From Sycon ciliatum (Eukaryota; Porifera; Calcarea; Leucosolenida; Sycettidae): 64,000 nucleotides of DNA. Shown here piece after piece: positions 22,578 to 34,319 of this stretch. Position 1 is the first letter of the stretch. The number at the start of each line of letters is the position of its first letter. Where the stretch lies: positions 7,264,329 through 7,328,328 of the forward strand of contig NC_088651.1 of assembly GCF_964019385.1 (NCBI RefSeq), in the 5' to 3' direction. The notes below the pieces were generated by a model. That model made no database searches and was not told the origin of the DNA. It was given only the letters and a program-made list of their open reading frames with translations. A program made the position numbers and the translations under genes.

Positions 22578-22977
22578 AGGGCCCGGTCACACTGAGGGAA
22601 AATTTGAAAATAATCCGTGGTTACCATGGATCCGCTGAGCGGGAGGTTTGAGAGATTTAATCCACTCGATGAAAATCAGCTCGAGGCCCCGCTTTTCCGC
22701 CGAAGATTATAATCATCCGCGGCTTCCACTGGATTTCTTTGAGTTTCCTTGTTTTTTTATCGCGTTCTGAAGTGGAGCGATACTCTAGAGGCTGTTCTGA
22801 TGCAGCTCTGGCCCAGGAGCGGGGCTGACAGGCTGCCAGAAGCGAGTGGTGACAAAAAATTGCTCGCGTGAGTGAGATTTTTTCATTGTGTGTATGCAGT
22901 GTGGCCGTGATGAAAAGCAGAACAAATTATTCCCGGTTTATAATCTGAGGATTGTTCCCTTAATGTGACCGGCCCCT
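22578..22977. mobile_element. MITE, 400 bp
   Basis: AGGGCCCGGTCACACT at 22578 and AGTGTGACC-type inverted end (ATGTGACCGGCCCCT) at 22977. Interior rich in CCGCGG/ATCCGTGG motifs; no coding frame. Confidence 0.8.
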
Positions 22978-23788
22978 AATACTATGCTATCTAACTTAAA
23001 GTGTTCTACTTGTGCGATAGGTATAGTGCATATATCAGTTGCGGGTTGTGGGGGGGGGGGAATATAAAAGGCAGGGCTAGGCTCGGGGCGCGCGTAGCGG
23101 CCTGAAATGATCGTCCAAAAGCGGTTGCACGGTACGGTGCTCGAGCTGGTGTTGATTGTACACACTACACTACATGACAGTCTACAGAGTACGTACAGTG
23201 AGCATGCACGGCTACAGAAACACGGTGACCTGTTGTCAGCGAGCAGCCAGAACATGAAGAACAGTGCACAGTGCACGGCTGTTACGCATGCATTGAATGC
23301 GGCCAGAATCCTCTGGGCATGAGGCCGCAGGTGACCTGCTGAGAATGCGTTGAGGACCACTTGACATGTTTGAAATTTGTCCTTGACAGCCTCATTGTTT
23401 TAGGGAAGTATCTCACGAGTTGCCGTCGTGTTAGGGGCCCCGAGTATTGTTTCAGGCCGATTACTACGAAGGTTTTGGTGTTTTACACTCACGTGCAGCT
23501 TGTTCTCTCAAAAGAAATTGTCGAAGTCGAAATAGTTGTCCGTGCCGGATCGTTCTTCTTCTTCTTGTGCTTCACTGTGTGGATGTCATCGATGGTCTCC
23601 AGCGACTTCTGGCAGCTATTAGTGTGGGTGCCTCGTTTTTGTAAACTTCAGTTCTTGTTGGAGTACGAAGGTAAGGTCTTTATGTTGTGTGAGGAGTCGT
23701 CCTCGTAGCTTTACGCTCCTTTACGATTGTTTTTTCAGGCCAGTTTGTAATTGCCTGTCTAAAAAAATATAATACCAAAAACAATCCT

Positions 23789-24298
23789 ATGGATAGGCAT
23801 AGGGAGCTACTTCGCCAGATGTGCCGTGTTAGTGGTTGTAAGTTTAGTAATATAGCGAAGAAAGGCGTCTCTACGAAATATGCTGTGTCGGATCATATTA
23901 CTGAGTTAGAATCTTGTTTTCCAACTACTAAAAAAGACCAAAAAAATGCTGATGTATATCCTGAATTATTTTGTGCGTCATGCATGGCAGTTGTACGACG
24001 GTATAAGAATGCTCAGGAGAATAAAGAGAGGTATGCAAGGATTAGTGGGTGGGTGGGTGTGTGTGGGGCAATGAAACTGTGGGAGGCACAGGATAGTAAC
24101 TGTAGTGTTTGTGAGTCGGGTGTGATTGGACGACCGTCCAAACTTGCAAAGTGTGAGGTGCCGTTTGCAAAGCCATCACCCATCCCCATCAGCACCACCC
24201 CGACTCCTGTTGACAATGTCACCGAAAAAGCGACTGGTAGCTTGAAAACTGGTGCTGACCTTGTTCCAAGTCGCTTTCGTGAGCAGCATGAACAATAA
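23789..24298 (+). pseudogene. RAG1-N-like cysteine region
   Basis: 169-codon frame. Cys12 and Cys17 (CRVSGC), then DVYPELFCASC (Cys62, Cys65) and NCSVCESG (Cys105, Cys108). RAG1 has, in the same order, CRICG...F, then DV..IHP.EFC..CW, then SCDIC. Residues 110-169 are Pro/Thr-rich linker. The frame stops at 24298, just before the RING, which lies in another frame. Confidence 0.6.
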
Positions 24299-24695
24299 TT
24301 ATTTTTTAATGTGTGGCATTTGTTCGTTGTTTGTAGACGCTGCTCTGGAAACACCATGCTGCAAACATTTGTTTTGTGCGAAGTGCATTTCATGTTGGCT
24401 GGAGCAAAGCACGAAATGTCCGCACTGCAAAGATGCACTTTGTCTAGATAATTTAGTGTCACCACATACTATTGTGGCTGACATCATCAAGCAGTCAGTC
24501 TTGAAGTGCGATTTCTACGAGGCGCCGCTAACAGGCTGCCCAGTGCAGGTGAGGCTTTGCGACCTAAAGAGCCACGTTGAGAATTGTTCTCACAACCCAA
24601 GCACCCCATCCACTCCTATTCAGAGAGTAGTGTCTGAATCCTCCACCATTGGTGATGTTCTAGCCGCTTCCCTGGTAAAGTGTTTGATGCCCTGA
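24288..24695 (+). pseudogene. RING finger of the RAG1-N-like element
   Basis: Contains CGIC, CCKHLFCAKCISCWLEQ and KCPHC, a complete C3HC4 RING pattern. After it come SPHTIVADIIKQSVLKCDFY and a Cys/His segment (C ... LKSHVENC), as after the RING in RAG1 (a C2H2-like ZnF). The last residues (TIGDVLAASL) continue after a one-base shift near 24676 as GKVFDALTKRVVESS. RING domains of this class are E3 ubiquitin ligases; for this copy that is inference only. Confidence 0.65.
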
Positions 24696-24768
24696 CTAAA
24701 CGTGTTGTCGAGAGCAGTGCAGAGGGTGACAGACTTGAGGTCCGTGGAGGTGGTGGCTCTCCTGCTGT

Positions 24769-25419
24769 TTGGACCCGCACCCCGGTTACAAGGGTGTCTT
24801 CCACCGATTGCAGTGGTCGTACTGCACAGAGACGGTCATCCATGACGTCCTCCTTTACACATTGCAGGAGAAAGTGTTTAGTGATCTCTGTTCTGCACCC
24901 GCACATGTCATCTCCAAGAGAGCAGAGGCTAGCGCAGAAGGTGCGAGTGCAGGACAGAGAGATCAAGTGACGTGTTTGGTGCAAGCTGCTACTGTTGTTA
25001 AGGACCGCTATGTTTCATTATTTTCTAAATTTGCAGCTTGTCATGTAGGATTGTCCACCAGTGTAAGTCCGAATGTTAACTCACTCACAACTGCGTGCCA
25101 ATATTTCTGCTTTTCTTGCAGCTTGCCGCAGGAAGTTGTCTCGCGTGGTCGTGGCAACGTCACACCAAAGTTTCACCTTCTTGAGGCCCATGCAGCCAGC
25201 TGCTTGGAAAATTTCCAAATGGGCATGGGGCTACTGAATGAGCAGGGGGCAGAGTCCATCCATGCTGCCTTCAATCAGCTGGAGCGAAATCATTCCTCCA
25301 TACGAAACACGGCTAACCGGCTGTGTGCATGTGCACAAGCACACGTCTTGAATGCGCTGCCACAGCACACTCTGCTTCTGCCACGGACGCAGAGATGCAA
25401 GCGTAGCAGAGAGCCCTGA
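24769..25419 (+). pseudogene. C-terminal block of the RAG1-N-like element
   Basis: 216-codon frame. Its second half reads KDRYVSLFSKFAACHVGL, then NVTPKFHLLEAHAASCLENF, GMGLLNEQGAESIHAAFN and RLCACAQAHVLNALPQ, ending at TAA-free TGA 25417-25419. The HLLE ... GEQGAESIH wording recurs in uncharacterised invertebrate repeat proteins. The first 60 residues have no clear relative. The DDE-type catalytic core of RAG1/Transib is not visible. Confidence 0.5.
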
Positions 25420-25449
25420 ACATAGCACTAGTACATTCCGACGACCACG

Positions 25450-25662
25450 TGTGTTGTAGTGCGTTATTTTGTGTGCGTCGTGTGTTGCGGTGGTGTGAAA
25501 AGCAGTCTTCGTTATTACATGTACAAGACGACTACGGAAAAACAACTGGACATGACGAACTCAAGACGAAGACTGCTTTTCACACCACAGCAACCTGGCA
25601 ACACACGCATGCACCAACACAACGTAAACACGACGTACACACAATAACGTACTACAACACAT
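25450..25662. repeat. Imperfect palindrome next to the RAG1-N-like element
   Basis: GTGTTGTAGTGCGTTATT (25451 onward) pairs with 25629-25662, and TGGTGTGAAAAGCAGTCTTC (25492-25513) pairs perfectly with 25567-25588. Extra bases at about 25590-25628 are unpaired. It could be a MITE or an end of the neighbouring element. Confidence 0.7.
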
Positions 25663-26983
25663 GTACACGTACTACTACTAGTACTATAGTAGCTTATTTC
25701 TAGCCTGAGGTTGTTGGTGCACAGCAAAATTCCATCCTCTGTGCTGTGCCAGAGCTTCAGTTTGTATCACTGTGGAAGCGTGTGAGTGGCGGGTTTCCTC
25801 AGGCTGGCAACTCGCTGCATCACTGTGATGTGCTTCTACTGTTAGTGTTATAGCTCCAAGCAGTGACTACAGGTACCGGGTATTGAAGCTCGAGGAGGGC
25901 AGGCAATAATCACAATGGTCATGCTTCGTACGATTGGTCGTTCCGAGATCCAGGGCTGACCCCATGTGTTGATTCCATAGAACCAGTGCTGCCAGTGTCC
26001 TTCAACTAAACTGGCAGTCCGTTCAGAGTTTAGACATAAAGCACTACACCATCTACTTTTATTTCTGTTCAAAATATCCAAGAAATCACAAAGTACAATT
26101 CCATGAACGAGATGCTTCGAAGACGAAAACAAATCCAATGACAATGTTCAATGGTCCTTTCAAAAAAAGAAAAAAATCGTAGACCTAGATTCGAGTCCAC
26201 GATCAAAGCGGCTTCATTTTGCTCGCGTGACTCCAGCGGCCATCTTGGATTCTGGCCGCGTCGTAACAGCCGTGAGTGACAAGTGGACATAGTACCGCTG
26301 CCTATGTAAAGGATGCTTTGAGCGGTGAGAAATTGTTGGACTCGCATAAATTGCAGTTGATTCGCTCACACTTATTAAAGGCATATTTGAAGTTAACAAT
26401 GTACAATGTTGCTGAGTGTACAGATATACTACTCGTGGTGTGTGAGATTTACGGCTCCTTGACATCGGTTTTCAAAATGGCTGACCGGGGACAGTAGCAT
26501 GTCATATACCCCCACCTCATCCCGGCCGCAAACCCCCCCCCCCCTCAGCCAAATCCTGGACACGCCACTGTATATTGGCAATACTTCAAACAGCGTTGGG
26601 AGGGTAGTGTTGCCTTGTTCACATTTCTAACTTTCTGAGCCTCATATTGTCTGGACCCGGCTACTACAGTCTTTTCATTTGTTTAGTGAAATCATCAATG
26701 AAGTAGTAAACACTGCTCTGGGTTCTTTCCACGACTGTACTATATTCCAGGCTGGGCGACTGCAGATGTGAGAGGTGGACCATGTTTGTGATGCATAATG
26801 TTCAGCCGGCACAGGTAGGCCACTTTGATATTCAGAAAGAAGTCTAGTTTTAGTTTACTCTTACCTCGTATCTGGGTGGCTCCTGACCTGGCATTGCCCT
26901 TAGCTTTGAAATGTCCGTATTTCTTGCTCAAGCAATGGTAGTCAATAGTTGACAGAATATCCCAGCTGGAAAGCTCCTGCACG
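25663..26983. other. Interval without recognised gene
   Basis: No supported coding region. The C-rich stretch at 26510-26575 (CCCCACCTCATCCCGGCC, poly-C, AATCCTGGACACGCCACTG) looks like the end of a dispersed repeat. Otherwise nothing seen. Confidence 0.4.
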
Positions 26984-27345
26984 ATGGCAAGAGTCCATAA
27001 ACAAGAGTATGCAACTGTGAACTCTTTTCTATGGGCCAGATGCGCGGCACGCTGCCTTCATTACATCATTCAGCTGCAGTCTGCGCACTGCGGAAATCAA
27101 ACACCGCACTTTCCCTCTGGTCTGAAATGAACTTTCGTACGGAACTGGAGTTCATGCGCCAACATTTAGAGATCAGGTAGGTACTGGAACGAATCGAGCA
27201 AAAACCGTTGGGCTTGTACGAGAAATTGTAGGTTTGAGTGCATGCTTTCAGAGCGTGATGGAGGCAAATTACGTAATGAAGGCAGCGCGCCGCGCACCGG
27301 CCCATAACCACAGTTGCATACTCTTGTTTACGCACTCTTGACGAT
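26984..27345. mobile_element. Foldback MITE, about 360 bp
   Basis: Left end GGCAAGAGTCCATAAACAAG and following (to about 27065) is the reverse complement of 27268-27345 (CGTAATGAAGGCAGCGCGCC ... AACAAGAG...). A 7 bp extra stretch (TCTTTTC) sits in the left arm. No coding frame. Confidence 0.75.
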
Positions 27346-27424
27346 GGGGCTTTAATTCATGAGTTTGAACCCACTGGTTATCTTGCAAATGGTGCATATT
27401 GTCCACGCTTCTCACTAATAGAGA

Positions 27425-27550
27425 GATTGCGCTCAACGAAATTTCGTAGCACCGTAACGAAAAATTTTAACAAAAAAAGCTAAGGTTGCGCTCAACAAAA
27501 TTTCGTAGCACCGTAACGAAAAAAGTTAACAAATACTCGTAAACTTTAGG
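27425..27550. repeat. Tandem duplication of a 60 bp unit
   Basis: TTGCGCTCAACGAAATTTCG and TTGCGCTCAACAAAATTTCG head two units of about 60 bp that share TAGCACCGTAACGAAAAA; a third partial TTGCGC start lies near 27550. Confidence 0.8.
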
Positions 27551-27659
27551 TTGCGCACAGCATGTGAATTTTTTCGTAGTGAGTTGACGCAAAGTCGATG
27601 CTGTGACTACAATAATATCTAATCTGATTGTGGTCTTCACACAACTATAAAAATGGCTT

Positions 27660-29240
27660 TAGGTAGTGTATGCGTTTCTCGCGTCAAATTTGCTCCAAGT
27701 TGTCGTTGGGTGTTGTGCTTGGGCGTTGGGCTAGTTTGCACCCCCCCCCCCTAGTCTCCCATTTGAAAGCCTTGGATTGCCGCAACACTGCAGTGTATGC
27801 TGGCCTTAGAACTAGTGTCTGATGTTTTTGTGTCGACTTGTAGATGGTCTCCTGAGGCCCTCTGGAGTGCTCCACAGCAACCTGTTTTGCTTGCTGTCCA
27901 ATCGAGGACTCTCTGGAATGGATTCTTGCTAAGTACTTTCCACTCTTGTGTGCAGCAACCTATATACACTGTCCCTGTTTCCAACTCTACTCCCCTGTTC
28001 ATGGCTCTACTTATCACCACAATAGCCCAAATGCATGGCTTTTGAAACGTTTGTAGCACTTGGTCTTCGAAGTGTGGCGTCACGTTGTTCAAAACTTCGT
28101 GGCAAGTGGGTACAACCAACCATGGTGTCCTCCAGCACGTGTTCTGCACTGGAAATTTCAAATTTTACATCATGGCTTGTGGAGATTAGAGCAGATAACT
28201 CACACAAAGTACCCACGGGATTACAGTAGGTAATGCATGCCAATGTTGAAGAAGTGGTGCCATGTTGAAGCTGGTACATCCTAGTCAGTCTAATGTGAAA
28301 CTGGACAATGGACGTTGCCACTGATGTATGGACTCGCAGGACATGCATGCCTTATAGCGTATTCCAAAATAATTACCGTGGCACTGGATTTCGAACCTGA
28401 AGGCTAAACACTTGAACCATTATATCAAGTAGATAGTGATCTAGGTTGTATGTTGTTTGGTGTTGTGTGTTTTTATTCCAGGTCAACGTGCCATATGTCC
28501 CCATCTTCGTATCGTCCCCTAAAAGGGAGGGGCATGACATTGTGGCAATCTATGGTTGCGGCAGTGTTTTGCACAAAAAAATGACAGGTGTTCCGTTCCA
28601 TCATGGGCTTGCAGGGAAATAAAGTGGGGCAGGGGGAAAAGGAGATCTGCTGGTGATTCCATGACTTTTTCGGTCGTTTCTGGTCTAGGTAAAGACTAGA
28701 AACAACAAAATATCTCTCACAGAAACGTTTAATTTGGAAATCGCGAGATGTCTGTGAAAGGATTTCGTTGCTTACTATCAAAAATTGCATACTTGCGTGA
28801 TTTCTGAATGGAGGACAGGAATTGAAAATAACCACGGCAGACTAGCTGTGCCGTCATAATGTTATATAAGCAATACACCGTAAGTAAGTAGAATTTGATC
28901 GGGTATGACATTAATATTGTGTTTGTGTTAGCCATTGTTTCCTGCCCTAACCTTGAATAGAACAATCCCTGATTAAATTTGTACCTGCATGGCTGCTTTT
29001 CACCCCAAACAGATGCCATCACATTGCCGAACATTGCAGTGTAACTACATAGTTCCTGGCTTGGACTGAAGAAGCAGCCAGATGATGCGGGACAGTAACA
29101 TCAGCCCATTCCACTCACATCAATTTCCATAACTTACCACCACATTTTACTTTTCCATCCTAGCATTTCATCAATTTACTTCACCTTGATTTAATGTGTT
29201 TTATGCATGCATTTCTAATTATATCTCTGCATGGGGAGGG
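27660..29240. other. Interval without recognised gene
   Basis: No supported coding region. 28385-28430 on the - strand has a weak tRNA-like B box (GGTTCGAAATCC), possibly a SINE relic. Confidence 0.35.
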
Positions 29241-29246
29241 TTGTTA

Positions 29247-29720
29247 GTCCTTGGGTAATGCAATGGGTTGGTCCTGGGTGCATGCAATGGGTTGACCCTA
29301 GGTAAGTTAGGTATAGATCAGGGTCAGGTAAACCCTGTAGGTCATCTCTTCAACATCCAACGCTACGCTACAACCAGTTCAAGTCGCGGCGGGCCCACCA
29401 TCATTGTCTTCGGTAACTATGTCGTTCTGTTTTGTACCCGGTGTATTGTACCACACCATAATTGTATTTGTAACTCCTTTTCCCTCTTTTCAAGGGTTAA
29501 AACCTTGTGTATGCAATGAGTTGGCCATTGGTGCATGGGGACAGTCGGTCCTTGGGGTATGCAATGGGTTGGTCCTGGGTGCATGCAATGGGTTAGTACT
29601 GAGTTAGTTAGGCATAGATCAGGGTCAGGTAAACCCTGTAGGTCATCTCTTCAACATCCGGTGCTACGCTACGACCAGTTCAAGGCTCTTCCATCACTAC
29701 CTTTGGTAAATATGTCTTGG
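29247..29720. repeat. Direct duplication, offset about 310 bp
   Basis: The block TTGGGTAATGCAATGGG ... TAGATCAGGGTCAGGTAAAC ... GGTCATCTCTTCAACATCC ... ACCAGTTCAAG at about 29250-29395 recurs at 29557-29685 with few changes. TGCAATGGGTTGGTCCTGGG occurs four times in short tandem form. Confidence 0.8.
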
Positions 29721-29865
29721 TTTATATGCTATCTGTGCATGTTAACAAAGTGCATGGGTGGAATTCTCCCATTATTCTTCCCTGGTTTTCAAGGGGTTTG
29801 GTTGAATGCAAGCAATCCAAACTGACTTACCTGCAATCATTTCCTTCAACTGGGTTGACCAAGGT

Positions 29866-30545
29866 CGTGGGAATGCGCTCAACATGGGTGGTTGGTGGAG
29901 AGGCGAGATAAGCAAACAGCAAAAAGCTGCAATTGGCATTGTTTATTATCATGTCTTCAGTAGCTTGCCTGTGTTGGGTGCCTTCTCATTGCTCCCTTCC
30001 CTTTGACCTGTGCAGGACGTAGTTTTAGTATATAGCCATTGCATGGTGCAGTGTAGCTGCTAAGTGCAGTGAATTTCCATGCAGCAGTGGCCATGTTAGG
30101 CCGTTGTTGCATGGGCTTGTGCTACTGAGCGACTGTCTCATGTTTTGCTCTCAGCCACCCAGATAGGTCGTCATGATGTCACGCCAAATTTCCGCCAAGA
30201 CTTCTAAACCTGGCAGCGTATTGCTAGATGGTAATGTATACCTTGAAAAAAAGGTGCGTCAGAATTGCATGTGTTGTGTGCATGTTGATCCCCTGTGCAT
30301 GAGAACCCTTTGCATGAAGCAGACTCCATTGCAATTTACCCTCTGCTTTGGGGAGGGGTCCAACTTGATGCAATTGATTGCTTGAATCAGAGTTACCTAA
30401 TGTGTTGGAATGTGCTCAATATAGGTGGGTGATGGGGAGGTGAGATAAGCAAACAGCAAAAAAGCTGCAATTGGCATTGTTTATATCATGTTTCCAGAAG
30501 CTTGCTTGTATTGGGTGCCTTCCGGCTTGCTCTGGTTACTTTTGA
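29866..30545. repeat. Direct duplication, offset about 545 bp
   Basis: About 130 bp (GAATGCGCTCAACATGGGTG ... GATAAGCAAACAGCAAAA ... TGTTGGGTGCCTTC) at 29868-29995 recurs at 30411-30537 with moderate divergence. Confidence 0.75.
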
Positions 30546-30850
30546 AATTGCAGAATTGTGTTGCCTATTTCCACCCTGTTCACAATCTTAGTCGAACAGT
30601 CATGGTTTCTTGCCATCTTCCTATGTAGTGCATGTGCTTGAAAGTCTTCCCTTCTCAAAATACCTGGTGTGTGACTGATGCTTGTGTCCACGTGTGATTC
30701 AACCCATGCATAAGGGACGTCCGCGTCAACAACCATGCCGTCGACGCCGTCACTGCCAGGTGCACAGCCTCTACTGTCAACACCATCGGTTGCGCTATCG
30801 CTAGGGATGGGGGCAGTGGACACAAGCCCCCATCCCAAATATCTACAAGG
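30173..30850 (+). CDS. Possible exons of an unknown gene
   Basis: 30173-30254 ends in a donor-like AAAAAG/GTGCGT after an open stretch MMSRQISAKTSKPGSVLLDG. 30735-30848 is a Pro/Ser-rich open stretch (MPSTPSLPGAQPLLSTPS) ending in a donor-like AAG/GTAAAT. No homology recognised and no complete model; both may be chance. Confidence 0.15.
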
Positions 30851-31826
30851 TAAATATCACACGGTGTTGTTTGATGGCAATTTATTTACGTACCCACACT
30901 TGGCATTGATAGTCTTGCGATAAGATCAGCACTCGATCAAATCATTCGGCAAGGGATGTTTGCATTATAATTATAACAAGGAATTTGTTTCACATCGCCA
31001 CGGACGGCAGTAAAATGGAAATTGTGCAATGCTTCGAAATATAGAAGAATGCTCTGGATCGAATTCTAGCGGTAGTGATCCAGTCAAAATGTTCTATTCG
31101 CAAAGGTGTATAAAAATACAGTCCTACGTTATCTATACAGTTGCCGATTATCTGTTGACCCTGATGCACTCTGAATATGTACCAAGTGCGCTATGCACTG
31201 TGTATTGATAAAACGCCTGACACATTTGCTTTTAGAACACGTACCCCTGGAAAGAGATGGCCAGAAACGAGGCAGAACTGCATTGAATGATCTATTTTGT
31301 GATATAGACATAAGCATAGACATGTGCCCTTTGACGGTGTATAGAAATGTGTGGTGATTTCATAATAGCAAGTGTTGAGTCTCTTGGTGCGAAGCGCTGA
31401 CACTGACATTTTGCATGCGTTCTAGATTTTTCTCGTACAGGTACAGTTGCATCTCCGCTGAATCAAGGACGTCATGGAATCACCAGCATCTCCACAGTTG
31501 ACTCTAAAATGCACTCTGCAGTGATAGAGAAATGGCTCCAATTTTTGTGGCTTTATGCAAAACTTGAGCCCAATTTCCTTGTTCAATACTGCCACTGGAG
31601 GAGCCATTTTTCTGATCTGTATTGTGCATAGCCCAGATGGAACGGAACACCTGTCACCCAGGGGAAATGAGTGGGAAAAATGGTGGGGGAGATAACTAAA
31701 ATGTTATCGATAGAAATGTGGAATTTTTTTAAAATCCTAGTCTGGCATCCAAAAACTGAAAATTGGGGCAAACCTATGGCCAAATTTTTCATGATGATCC
31801 GCCATTTTGTTTATGACGTCACTGCA

Positions 31827-32128
31827 TACATTCAGATGTGCACCATACATTCAGGTGGGCACCATACATTCAGATGGGCACCATACATTCAGATGGGTGC
31901 CATACATTTAGTTGGGTGCCATACATTTAGATGGGTGCCATACATTCAAATGGGCACCATACACTGATTCCGATGTGCTGATTCCGATGTGCACCATACA
32001 CTGATTCAGGTGTGCACCATACATTCAGATGTGCATCATACATTCAGATGTGCTCAACATACATTCAGATGCTCAACATTCATTCATATGCTCACCATTC
32101 ATTCGAATAACCTCCATACATTCAGACA
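31827..32128. repeat. Degenerate minisatellite, 17-20 bp unit
   Basis: About 15 units of the type CATTCAGATGGGCACCATA, with variants (GTGCACCATACACTGATTC). Similar scattered units at 32555-32725. An open frame across it is a product of the repeat. Confidence 0.85.
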
Positions 32129-32256
32129 CACAACATATACCAGTACTGTAAATATACAAATTTTCGGCAGCTATTTAATTTCGGCTATATTCGGCACCGA
32201 CCCAAAACGCCTAAATTAAAACCCCGATGAAATTTTTCACAGAATCTGTCATACTA

Positions 32257-32446
32257 TACAGTCGTCCCTCTCTAATCCAGCACTTTATAATCCAGCACCC
32301 TCGATAAACCAGCACAATTTTCAGTAGCCAAAATGTCCTCTTCATGCACATTGCAGCAGTAAATCAGATTTGTTAATCCAGCACCCTCCCTAATCCAGCA
32401 GGTTTCCGTGGCACAAATGGTGCCGGATTATAGAGGGACCACTGTA
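32257..32446. mobile_element. MITE, 190 bp, TACAGT type
   Basis: Starts TACAGTCGTCCCTCTCTAAT and ends with the inverse (ATAGAGGGACCACTGTA); CCAGCA repeats inside; TA at both ends. Tc1/mariner-like by end type. Confidence 0.85.
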
Positions 32447-33194
32447 CCATGCCCTCGAGCTCCTCTACCCCACGGCCCATGCCGAAAACAAATCGCCGCC
32501 GAAATGTCAAAAATCGTGAAGTGCCGAAATTTTGCAGTGCCGCAATTTACAGTATTCAGATACTCACCATACATTCATATACATGTACACCATACATGCC
32601 CGCCCTACATTCCTATGCACCATGCCTTCGGATACGTACCGTACATTCATAATGCAATGTACACACCATGCATTCGGATACATAATAGATGTCCACCATA
32701 CATTCACTCAAAGCCTGTGTACATTTAGACACTTAAACTTTCCTCGAAGACGGCCTGAGAACCTGAATTGTGTGCTTTTCCGTAGTGTTCATTGTATGTA
32801 TACACGTATCCAATACCAGCCACACATCTGGCATCCCGTGCTACACAAGATGGATGTGTTTGTGCCCGTTGTACTTTCGGATAGCTATCAAAAATCCAGA
32901 AAGCCGCCACTAAATACCAACCACACGTGTCATACCAACCATCCTCGCATGTACATTTAGAAAGCCATACTTGCACACAGAATACATTTGGATACCCATT
33001 TTTGTATTCAAATACAAGCACAGGCGGTAGCAGTTGTTTGATTGGGCTTGGCCATACCATAGTTGTTCATGCTTTGCGGATATATATGTATGAACTCAGC
33101 AGTAAACATTCGTTGGTGCCGGGCCATGGGTTTGGTACGGCTACGGAGTGACCGATCGCCGTGTTCCGCCTGGCCTGCATTTCCTCCTTGCACA

Positions 33195-33326
33195 GTGCTG
33201 GCCAGAGAAATCCAACGTCATGAATAAAGCAGCGCCGCGTTTGAGTGTGCCGAGCAGTATGTGTCTCGCAAGGACTGCGTCCGGTGCTATTTTATTCATG
33301 AGGTTGGATTCTCTGGCCAGCACATG
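33195..33326. mobile_element. Palindromic MITE, about 130 bp
   Basis: GTGCTGGCCAGAGAAATCCA at 33197 is inverted at 33283-33324 with small differences, including a shared ATGAATAAA/TTTATTCAT inner part. Confidence 0.8.
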
Positions 33327-33986
33327 TATATTCCGGCTTTTCTATATGCCATACTCCATTGCACATAAGCATTCAGAAGCATATAAGGCAGTGTTCCTAT
33401 TATCGAGTACAATACTCCATGCATTCAGGTGCACACTATAGATAGAGAGGGCCTTGAGTAGTTTGGTTTCTAACTTTGCAAACACAGGAGTCTAAAGGCT
33501 GTTCTCGCTGTCTGTTTCAGTGAGTTTCATGCATGAAGTGAGCAGACTGCACGTAATCTTTGACTGCTATAATTATAATCATTGCATAATTCAGTAGTCT
33601 CAACACCATAACTGCATTATACATTACCAGTGGCATGTGTAGGGCCCTGCTCAGCACTTCACACCATGCGACGGAATGTCACTAACAATGTGACTGTCTT
33701 GAACCACACTGCCCATAGTGCAATAATGCAGCACCTCAGTCACCAGGTAGGCTAGAAAACACCACCTATGCAGTCTACACTTTGTGCAATAGTTCTGGTC
33801 TTCTACGTTCTAGATGGTGCTATCTTGAAAATAGTTTCGAGGCATGTGATACCGCCAATTTGAAATGCATCAGTGTGCCTTTGTTGTGATTTCTGGTCCT
33901 GTGAAAATGTGCTATTGGTGTAAACAAAGAGTACGCAAGTGCGATCATAGTACTGTATGGTCATTGCACGGTGCGTTGCCGTCCAT

Positions 33987-34319
33987 CAATAGACATGGTT
34001 AGCATCTTACAGTTCACGCTATTCTCGACGGTCGGCGTGTAGAGGGCGAGTCTACTGTTTTTTTTTGTGTTTTCCGGAGACACGGTTAGCAGTTCGGCTT
34101 CTGACTCCTTACGCAACGATCGACTTGTGACGCAACCCTAGTTGGAATCTTACCGGTTCGTTGAAACGGTACCAAACCGACGGTATTTTGGGTGTTGGGT
34201 ACGAGTACCGCTGGATCTAGCGCGTGAACGGTAAAATGCCATGTCTACACACACACAAAAACGGTACAGGCCGACCGTCGAAAATAGCGTGAACCGTAAA
34301 ATGCTTACCATGTCTATTG
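33987..34319. mobile_element. MITE, 333 bp, long terminal inverted repeats
   Basis: CAATAGACATGGTTAGCATC through about 34036 is inverted at 34270-34319 (arms about 49 bp, few mismatches). The interior holds AACGGTAAAATG and ACGGTACC motifs. Confidence 0.85.

Larger units (their letters stand above)
23789..25419 (+). mobile_element. Broken transposable element encoding a RAG1-N-like protein
   Basis: Three consecutive + strand frames in three different phases (23789-24298, 24288-24695, 24769-25419) carry, in order, a RAG1-type N-terminal cysteine region, a C3HC4 RING with following zinc-binding segment, a short linker (FDALTKRVVESS ... LEVRGGGGSPAVW) and a C-terminal block ending GMGLLNEQGAESIHAAF. 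The order of the first two parts is that of the RAG1 N-terminal region and of N-RAG-TP-like elements described in molluscs. The C-terminal block resembles one found in uncharacterised cnidarian and sponge repeat proteins. Phase changes near 24290 and 24676 and an apparently missing middle make this copy inactive. No terminal repeats were found. Confidence 0.65.
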
